64,000 nucleotides of DNA. It comes from Euphorbia lathyris (taxonomy: Eukaryota; Streptophyta; Magnoliopsida; Malpighiales; Euphorbiaceae). The stretch's first letter is position 1. The number at the start of each line of letters is the position of its first letter. The notes beneath the pieces were generated by a model. It saw only the letters and a list, made by a program, of their open reading frames with translations, did not search any database and was not told the origin of the DNA. Positions 56,281 through 64,000 of the stretch are shown one piece after another. The stretch lies in contig NC_088916.1 in assembly GCF_963576675.1 (NCBI RefSeq), positions 4,603,001-4,667,000 on the forward strand, given 5' to 3'. The position numbers and the translations under genes are program-made.

Positions 56281-59200
56281 TTATTGAAGAGGATTAGACA
56301 TACCGATAGCTTCCCTTAGTATGTTAAATTGCTCACGAGCCAAAGGCTTGGTGAAGATATCTGCAAGCTGTTCATTTGTTGGCACATAGGTCATCTTGAT
56401 CTCATCTTTTAGTACGTGATCTCTGATGAAGTGATGTCTTATGCTAACATGTTTCATCCTGCTGTGTTGGACTGAATTCTTAGATAGATCAATGGCACTC
56501 TTGTTGTCACATCTGATTTCTATTGTCTTTGTTTTAACTCCATAATCCTCAAGTTGTTGCTTTATCCATAGTACTTGTGCAACACAGCTTCCAGCAGCCA
56601 CATACTCAGCTTCGGTTGTAGACAGGGCTACGGATGATTGCTTCTTGCTGAACCAAGATACTAGACAGCTTCCGAGGAAATGACATCCTCCCGAAGTACT
56701 CTTTCATTCTAGCTTATCTCGTCCATAGTCAGCATCAGTATATCCAATGAGTGTGAAGTCATTTGAAGTTGGATACCATAGACCTGCATCAACTGAGCTC
56801 TGCAAGTATCTAAAAATTCTTTTTACAGCAGTTAGATGAGATTCCCTGGGGTCAGCTTGATATCTAGCATAATAACATACTGAGTACTGAATATCAGGTC
56901 TACTAGCTGTGAGATAAAGTAAGGAACCTATCATACCTCGATAGAGTTTACTATCAATTGACTTACTCTTCTCATCTTTGCATAGGACAGTATCAGTACC
57001 CATGGGGGTTAATATGGGTTTGCAATCTACCATGCTGAATTTCTTTAACATATCTTTGGTGTACTTAGACTGACTTATAAAGATGCCATTCTTACCTTGC
57101 TTAATTTGAAGTCCAAGGAAGAAGTTGAGTTCACCCATCATAGACATTTCAAACTCAGTTTGCATCTGTTGGCTAAAGTCTTTGCACAAAGATTCGTCAG
57201 TGGCACCAAATATTATATCATCTACATATATCTGTGCAAGTAGGGTATGTTTACCCTTTTTCTTAATAAACAAGGTTGTGTCAGCTTTTCCCCTGATATA
57301 GTTCCTGGTCAGCAGGAAATTGGTCAACCTCACATACCAAGCTCTTGGAGCTTGCTTTAGGCCGTACAAGGCCTTTTTGAGTTTATAAACGTGGTTTGGA
57401 AACTTTGAATCTTCAAACCCAGGAGGTTGATTAACATATACCTCCTCGTTTATGAAACCATTAAGAAATGCACTTTTTACATCCATTTGGTATAATTTAA
57501 AATTCATAAAACTAGCATAGGCACACAATATACGTATAACTTCTAGCCTAGCAACTGGTGCAAACGTTTCTCCATAGTCTATACCCTTTTGCTGATTATA
57601 GCCTTGGGCTACAAGTCGAGCTTTGTTTCTAATTACATTTCCATGCTCATCTAGTTTATTTCTAAAGACCCACTTGGTTCCTATGGGCTTTTGATTCCTA
57701 GGTTTAGGTACTAGATCCCATACCTCATTTCTGGTGAATTGGTCAAGTTCTTCTTGCATGGCATTGATCCAATACTCATCTTGCTCAGCATCAGCAAAGT
57801 TCTTTGGTTCATGCATTGAGACGAAGGCAACATTGCCGAGGTATTTCCTAAGCTGATCTCTAGTCATCAACTTGTTGTTAGCAGCATCAAGGATGGACTT
57901 TTCTGTGTGTCCTCTTGGAATCTTTATTTCCTTGGGCAATGTTGAGTTGTTTGGAAGAGGTGTTTCTACAATCTCTACAGGAATAGATTGGTCAGCAAAT
58001 GATATTTCAGTTTCTTGCTTACCTTGGGTCAGCCCTTGTATAGATGACACAGAGGCTTCTGGTTGATCAGCGGAAGCTGAGCTTGGTTCATCTTCTTCGA
58101 GTTGAGCTGACTTACCTGTAGGGTCAGTTTCATCGAACTCAATATGTACAGACTCTTCTACAATCTGGGTTCTTTTATTAAATACTCTATATGCTTTACT
58201 GTTTGTTGAGTACCCTAAAAATATCGCTTCGTCAGCTTTGGCATCAAACTTTGCCAGATTATCCTTAGTGTTGAGTATAAAACATTTACACCCAAAGGCA
58301 CGAAAGTATCCAATATTGGGCTTTCGTCCTTTCCAAAGTTCATAAGGAGTTTTCTTTAATATGAGTCTTACTAAGGCCCTATTCAATATATAACATGCTG
58401 TATTGACGGCTTCTCCCCAAAAATACTTTGGAAGCCTATTTTCACTCAGCATTGTCCTAGCAATTTCTACTATTGTCCTATTCTTCCTTTCAACAACTCC
58501 ATTCTGTTGAGGAGTTCTAGGGGCAGAGAAATTGTGGTCAATACCATTAGTTTCACAGAATTCATCAAACATTTGGTTTTTGAATTCTCCACCATTATCA
58601 CTTCTAATGTGAGCTACTCTTAGGTCTTTGTCATTTTCAAGCTTTTTGACTAATGTAGTAAACATCTCAAATGTTTCATCTTTGCTACTCAGCAAGATGA
58701 CCCAAGTATACCTAGAGAAATCATCTACAATAACTAAGGAAAATTTCTTACCTCCCATGCTGAGTGGCTGGATAGGTCCGAAAAGATCCAAATGTAGTAA
58801 TTCCAATGGTCTTTTGGTTGAGACAATATTTTTGCTATGAAATGATTTTTTAGTTTGTTTGCCTTGCTGACAAGCTTTACATAATTGATCTTTTTCAAAT
58901 TTTAATTTGGGTAATCCCTCAACTAATTGCTTTCTAGCTAATTTGGCGAGAAGGTCCATGCTGACATGCCCAAGTCTTCTATGCCATAGCCAGGAGTTAT
59001 CCTCTTTAGACACTAAGCATATATTTTTGGAAAACTGTTTTTATAAATTTAGCATGTATACATTTTCTACACGAGGGGCAGTTAAAACCAATTCATTTGT
59101 GTTCCCCTCTAGTATTTGACACTTAGTATCATCAAATACAACCCTTCTGCTGCTCTTGCAAAGTTGAGCTACACTTAACAGATTGTATTTGAGACCTTTA

Positions 59201-61077
59201 ACTAGGGAGACTGGCTCAATAGTTGGGTTACCTCCGATAGTACCTGAGCCGACTATCTTACCCTTCTCATTGTCTCCGAAGCTTACACTTCCACCTCGTT
59301 TGAGCTCTAGTGTGATGAATTGTGTTTCATCACCTGTCATCTGTCTTGAGCATATGCTGTCTATATACCACAGCTTTGACTTCTCTACGCATGTCAAGCT
59401 AACCTACATTTTAAACTATTCAGTTTTAGGTACCCAATTCTTTTTGGGTCCTTTCTTGTTAGTGTAAACAGGTGCAAAGTCATATTTCAACTTGTGACGA
59501 CATACTTTTATAGTGTGGCCAGGCTTACCATAGAAGTCACAAAAAGGTACCCTTTGAGGGTTGAACTGAGTATAGTCAGCATTGTTGTGTTGAGCATGCC
59601 AGCATACTTTTGTGGAATGCCCTTTTCTTCCGCAGAAGTCACATTGGACAATCCGCTTGTTATGCCAACACACATCTTTTGTGTGCCCCCTTTTTCCACA
59701 ACACTCACATTGAGTGAATTGCTTATGCTGACTAGTACTTGCGTACTCAGCATGGGGTTTATTTCTACTTGAGCCTTTCACTTGACTCTGTAAGGTTGTG
59801 ACATCCTTTCTAAGTTTCTTTGACTCAGATTGGACCTCCATGACAAACTTATGCATGATTTTCATGTTGGTATGTAAATCTGAGTTGTCCTGGAGGAGAT
59901 ATCGGAGGTCACTCAGCTTGACCTCTTCAATCTCGTCACATCGCCTGCTGAGTGATTTTATTTTGTTATTGCATTTTTTAGTTAGCTTATATAAATCACT
60001 CAGGGCATTTACCATCTCATTTCTAAACAAAAGTAAGGGTGTTACCTCATTAGTGTGTACCTCCTGTTCAGTTTCATCAGAGAGGTCATTATGCTCATAT
60101 TGAGAATGGTCAACATCGTCAGCCATGAAGCATATGTTGGCTGTTTCATTTGCATCAGCTTCAGATGAGGTTGACTCATCACTATCGCTCCATGTTGCTA
60201 CCATAGCCTTTTTGCTTCCCTTCTTCTCCTTCTTAAGGTTGGGACAGCTTGACTTGATGTGCCCAGTTTGATGGCACTCAAAACATGTGACAGACTTGGA
60301 GCTGTCCTTCTTGTATTTGTCACTTGACTCTGCTTTGTATTTGTCACTTCTTCTGAATGACCTTTTGCCGTTTCTGTCATTTCTTCTGAACAGCTTCTTC
60401 ATCTTTCTAGTGAACATAGCCATTTCCTCATCATCAGTTGACTCAGCTTCAGTCGAGTCAGCTTTCATGACAAGTGACTTTTGTTTCTTGTCTTCTGACT
60501 TTTCTTTCTCTTTAGCTTCAAAGTTTTTCATAGAAATTTCATGGGTCAGCAGGGATCCGATCAACTCATCATATTTGTAGGTAGTCAAGTCTTGAGCTTC
60601 TTCTACAGCTGTTTTCTTTGCTTGCCACCTCTTAGGCAGACTTCTCAGGATTTTCTTCACCTGTTCCTCTTCAGTGAAGTTCTTTCCAAGCCTTTTGAGC
60701 TCGTTTATAATGTTTGTGAACCTTGCGTTCATTTCTGAGATGTCTTCATTCTCATTCATCTCAAACAGCTCGTAGAGTCTCATATGATGATTGACTTTAG
60801 ACATCTTAACTTTGCTTGTGCCTTCATAGGTTACTTCAAGCTTCTTCCAAATCTCCTGAGCTGACTCACAACCTGAAATCTTATTGTATTCTGCAGCATC
60901 TAGAGCACAGTGAAGCATATTTATAGCCGAAGCATTATTTTGTAATTTTCTGAGGTCATCCTCTGTCCACTCAGCTTCACTTTTAACAATTTTCTCATCG
61001 TTAACAGTTTTGTATGGCACATGTGGACCTTGAACAATTGCAAGCCATGCATGTTGGTCCCTGATAATTAGTTCCAA
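56281..61077 (-). pseudogene. SIRE gag-pol polyprotein (element A), several in-frame stops
   Basis: A single frame from 61077 to 56281. The first residues (MELIIRDQ) are read from the neighbouring LTR; true gag starts at HAWLAIVQGP, and its N terminus is missing. One CCHC knuckle (CFECHQTGHIKSSC, about residue 262) is followed by three clustered ones (CECCGKRGHTKDVC; CDFCGRKGHSTKVC; CDFYGKPGHTIKVC, the last with Cys to Tyr). Then: protease DSICSRQM (DSG expected); integrase WHRRLGH with CKAC, DNGGEF and ERKN; reverse transcriptase with IYVDDI; RNase H. Stops: TAG 59416-59418, a second TAG near 59404, TAA 59041-59043 and TGA 56704-56706 (CGA expected before KSTSGG). No frameshift. Inactive. 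Confidence 0.92.
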
Positions 61078-62464
61078 GGGGGGGTTATGAACTAATATAA
61101 TTTTTTCGCGATTTAATTAAGCTGACAGGAAGTAATTTTGAGAGTTTATTAACTCTGCTTTTTGGTCAGCTTGGTGAGATATGTTCGAAGACAGCTTTAA
61201 TCAGATGTTGACTAAAGTTGTTTTCTTGTGAGTTGAGAATTGACACTCTTGGAGGTCAGCTTCTAACTCAGCACTACTTATTTACTCGAAGTCAGCTTAG
61301 GCAATTTATATGCTGAGTAAATTTAGCAAACAACACATACACTATAAGAGAGAGAGTTCAGAGATTACTCAGTATCACTTATCCTGGTTCGGCCTCTCTG
61401 CCTACGTCCAGTCCCCAGAGTCCTCCGGGCTTTTTGAATCCAATACTGAGCTCTTTAACGGTAGAGCACAAACCAATTACAAGGCAGTTGAATATGCAAG
61501 AGTACCTTCCTCTATTCGTCTACTCAACTCCTACTAAGTGCTACAACCCAGCACCTAGATTTCTCTACTACTGAATGCTTACAACCAAGCACTCAGCTTA
61601 ACACTCTCAATATTGATATTGATCACAGACTTGTTCCTTTTTCAACTAAAGAACACTTTAGATGATTACAACTCAATCTAGCATTTACACATAGAATAGA
61701 AACGTGGGTGTAAGATTCTTTTTGTATTTGAGTGCTTTTGAAACTTTTTCTCTTGTATTTTTCTTTTTGATGCTTCTCTGTTCGTACAGTTTAGGTTCTT
61801 CGATTGTCCTTATATAGGCTAAATCCTGTGGATTTGATCGTTTAAAATGTCTTGACCGTTGCTACCAAAACGGCTCTTTTGGGGAACATTTTCTGGAAAT
61901 CTTCAGACTGCACACCATTTCCTGCTTCTGTTTTACTTCAAGCGTCAGGTTGTCTTTTAGTGTCTGTTTTGTTTGTTTGTGACAGTTGCCTGTTTCCAAT
62001 AATCCAACGTCCCATGACTCTCGGAATCAGTCTTCTTAGGTATCTTCGAGGTACAAATTATTGGTGCAGATGATTGGCAGACTTTGTCTTTTAGTAGAGC
62101 GAATCCTTCATGCTGTCCTGATGAATACTCAGCTTTGTTTGTTCATGGCTCATGCTGAGTTCCTCCAAGGTCAGCTCCGTTTTGTTTAAACGCTCCTGAC
62201 GAGGTCTTTAGCTTTAGTCAGCTTTGTTTTGTTTCTGAACTTTAACTCTACTCAGCTTCCATACTGTCATGTTGAGTTATTGTCTACTCAGCTTCGCTTG
62301 TACTGACTTTTGTAACTTTTGTCCTGTCTCTTACTTTATATAATTTTGCACTCAAGATTCAACAAACATATTAGTACAATTAAATCAAAGCATTTAAATT
62401 TAATTTCCTCTTAATCATGGATGATTTTGTCAAATCAAAAATCTTGTGGAAAGGTGTTTCAACA
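61052..62464 (-). repeat. 3' LTR of SIRE element B, 1413 bp
   Basis: Plus-strand ends TGTTGGTCCCTGAT and GGTGTTTCAACA. The polypurine tract of B (complement of aactcccccatttt) lies at 62465 onward, so this LTR is the 3' LTR of B. On its other side it joins element A gag directly. Confidence 0.85.
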
Positions 62465-62837
62465 AACTCCCCCATTTTGATGTTGGCAAAATACATAATT
62501 ACGGAACTCAGTTTTGAGTTGCCCCATGATTGATATTTCTGAATTGACTCCCCCGTAAGGGTTGCATTCATTTTGTCTTAAGCCTTCCAGGGTCTAATTT
62601 TATTAGGTTTGTTATATTTGTGTATCCTGGCTTTACTTTTGGAAAGATGTTGTCTCTTTTTGAATTGTTTGTTCAAACTTGACTGGAAGAGAAAAGAAAC
62701 TGATATTGGATTTAAATACCAGTCAACAACAAAACAACATTGGACAACAAAACATATTATCCTAAGCAGTGGATAACAGAAATAAAAACAGATAACAGGA
62801 TATGGTGCCAAAACTCTAGACACAAGACTGGCTAGCT

Positions 62838-64000
62838 TCACTCCTTCTTTTTTTGAGCTGGGTCAACATGAGCAATGTCTTTTCCTTTGCTCCTAGAGGC
62901 AGACGCAGTTCCTAAGGTCAGAGGCTGAGTTCCTCTTTTACTAGTCTCCCCCGTTTTGCCATCATCGGGTTGATAAAGGAAGGTTTTATTCCTGGCGGCA
63001 GAGGAGAGGTAGTTGGAATAGCGCTGAAGCCTTTTGGTGCTTTCTCCCAAACTGTCAATGACAGGAACGCTATCGTCTTGGATGTGCCTGGGGACTCGAA
63101 TGGAGCTGCTTATCATGCTAAGAAGACATTCATGGGCTTTACTGAGACAGGCAATGGAGTTGGTGACCTGACTGAAGGATTGATGGAATAGTTTTAACAA
63201 AGCAGAGTCATAGAACATGCGCTGTGCATTGTTGATCCTCATGGCTTTCATGATGGCTTACGAGAAGCTCATTAGCTCTGTGTTGGATACTGGATCAACG
63301 TCCATCTGGGCCCGATCAATGTTCAAGAGTCTCACTGCCTCACTCAGGTGATCAATCGTGCATTGAGAGGAAGAGGATACAAGGTCACGGGTACTTGTCA
63401 GCTCTGCTTGAATCTTAGTAAAACATTTTTGGAGCTCTATGGTGGTGACAGATTCTGTATTGCTTGGTGGACTGGATTTAGTTAGCTCAGCATATAGCTT
63501 GGTGAAGCAATCTTGCAACTCAGCAGATGTTGCAGACTCAGTGTGGGCAGTTGCTCTGGAGGGGGTCAGTTCCGCTGCTAGCTTAACAAAATAGTTTTGA
63601 AGCTCAGAGGAAGTGACGTACCCTGGATTGACTTCAGATAATTGTTGAATTTTTCCTTCAAGAGAGTTCAGATGAGTGGCCATGGTAATCACTGCTTCAG
63701 TTAGTTTGGCCATTTGCTCTTGGTTTGGTTGCTGGGTTTGCACTGTAGTGATAATACTAACCAAATCTTTCAGGCTACGGAGTTCTTATAGAAGTTGAGT
63801 GATACTGGTTAGGTGAGAGGGCTCTTGAGTGGACTGGCAACCTTCAGCGTGAGTAGAATGAAAGTCTTGAAGTAGACGCTGAGCTGAGTCAATGACCCTA
63901 CGGCCAGACTCAGTTGCATTCAGGTATGCAAACTTTGCAGCATTGGATTCAGAGGCTGGTGTAGGATTTTCTAATGGTGGAGGTGTTGGTTCCTTGCCAG
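62838..64000 (-). pseudogene. SIRE env-position ORF of element B, partial, two in-frame stops
   Basis: Aligns throughout with the C-terminal part of the element A ORF (ESGRRVIDSAQRLLQDF; MKAMRINNAQRMFYDSALLK; RVPRHIQDDSVPVIDSLGES; ending DPAQKKKE). In-frame stops: TAA near 63786-63788, where A has Asn, and TAA 63258-63260, where A has Gln (SFSQAIMKAM). There are three copies of the ELQxxFxKLxAEL motif here against two in A. The N-terminal half lies beyond 64 kb. Confidence 0.8.

Larger units (their letters stand above)
50939..61051 (-). mobile_element. SIRE-type Copia element A (3' LTR to within gag)
   Basis: Minus-strand order: gag-pol (61051 down to 56281), a spacer, an env-position ORF (55749-52846), a polypurine tract (aaaatgggggag, complement of 52401-52412) and the 3' LTR 50939-52400. 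It is inserted in Gypsy gag; the flank ccttc (50934-50938) should recur at its other end. The gag start, primer-binding site and 5' LTR are not adjacent, because LTR 61052-62464 of element B begins within gag. Confidence 0.85.
61052..64000 (-). mobile_element. SIRE-type Copia element B (3' end, runs off window)
   Basis: Contains the 3' LTR (61052-62464), polypurine tract, 3' non-coding region and the C-terminal half of an env-position ORF. The simplest reading is that B inserted into gag of element A in the same orientation. The junction 5-mer atgca (61047-61051) should then recur at B's far end. Confidence 0.75.

Noticed and set aside
61052..62464. Pairing LTRs 50939-52400 and 61052-62464 as the two LTRs of one SIRE element
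   Set aside because: They are too diverged, no primer-binding site follows the right one, gag starts mid-protein there, and element B's polypurine tract adjoins it.

Overview
The window looks like nuclear DNA of a flowering plant, most likely a eudicot. It is AT-rich and dominated by plant transposons: Copia lineages including a SIRE-type element, Gypsy LTRs, a TRIM, L1 and RTE LINEs, tRNA-derived SINEs, and hAT-, Mutator- and CACTA-type DNA elements. The clearest ordinary gene is a six-exon REVEILLE-type MYB with canonical GT-AG introns. Nothing points to a prokaryote, an organelle or a CRISPR system. The species cannot be named from the sequence alone.

Layout. 1-5214: three tandem units of about 1.86 kb, each holding a large inverted repeat whose core in unit 2 is a perfect 83-bp stem with a 7-nt loop. 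5.2-8.4 kb: foldback elements, a SINE and short tandem duplications. 8728-10608 (minus): a REVEILLE-type clock MYB gene of 449 aa with an evening element and a G-box upstream. 11-18 kb: a MITE palindrome, a TRIM LTR split by a Gypsy solo LTR with perfect target-site duplication (TSD), an L1 fragment, a complete TRIM, a Copia solo LTR and a 42-bp tandem repeat. 18-29 kb: MITEs, a SINE, L1 fragments, and a second TRIM solo LTR again split by a Gypsy solo LTR. 29.3-30.65 kb: a signal-peptide gene encoding many copies of a GPSP-type peptide motif resembling PIP/CEP hormones, now frameshifted. 31-37.6 kb: two paralogous small membrane-protein gene fragments, one split by a young Copia element. 38.6-40.1 kb: a non-autonomous hAT element with an eight-fold palindrome array. 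40.5-43.6 kb: a foldback element and a probable Gypsy solo LTR. 44.0-47.5 kb: a three-level nest (Mutator-like, then hAT, then RTE LINE), each level with its own TSD. 47.6-49.3 kb: a chromovirus-type LTR. 50.3-64 kb: a Gypsy 5' LTR with a tRNA-Phe primer-binding site, invaded by a SIRE-type Copia element (A), itself apparently invaded by a second SIRE (B) that runs off the window.

Functionally, the host genes visible are the clock-type MYB, the decayed peptide precursor and the membrane-protein pair. The rest is transposon-driven. All boundaries were read by eye; TSDs and frame arithmetic were checked base by base where stated. Family names for transposons come from motif recognition, not from a database search.
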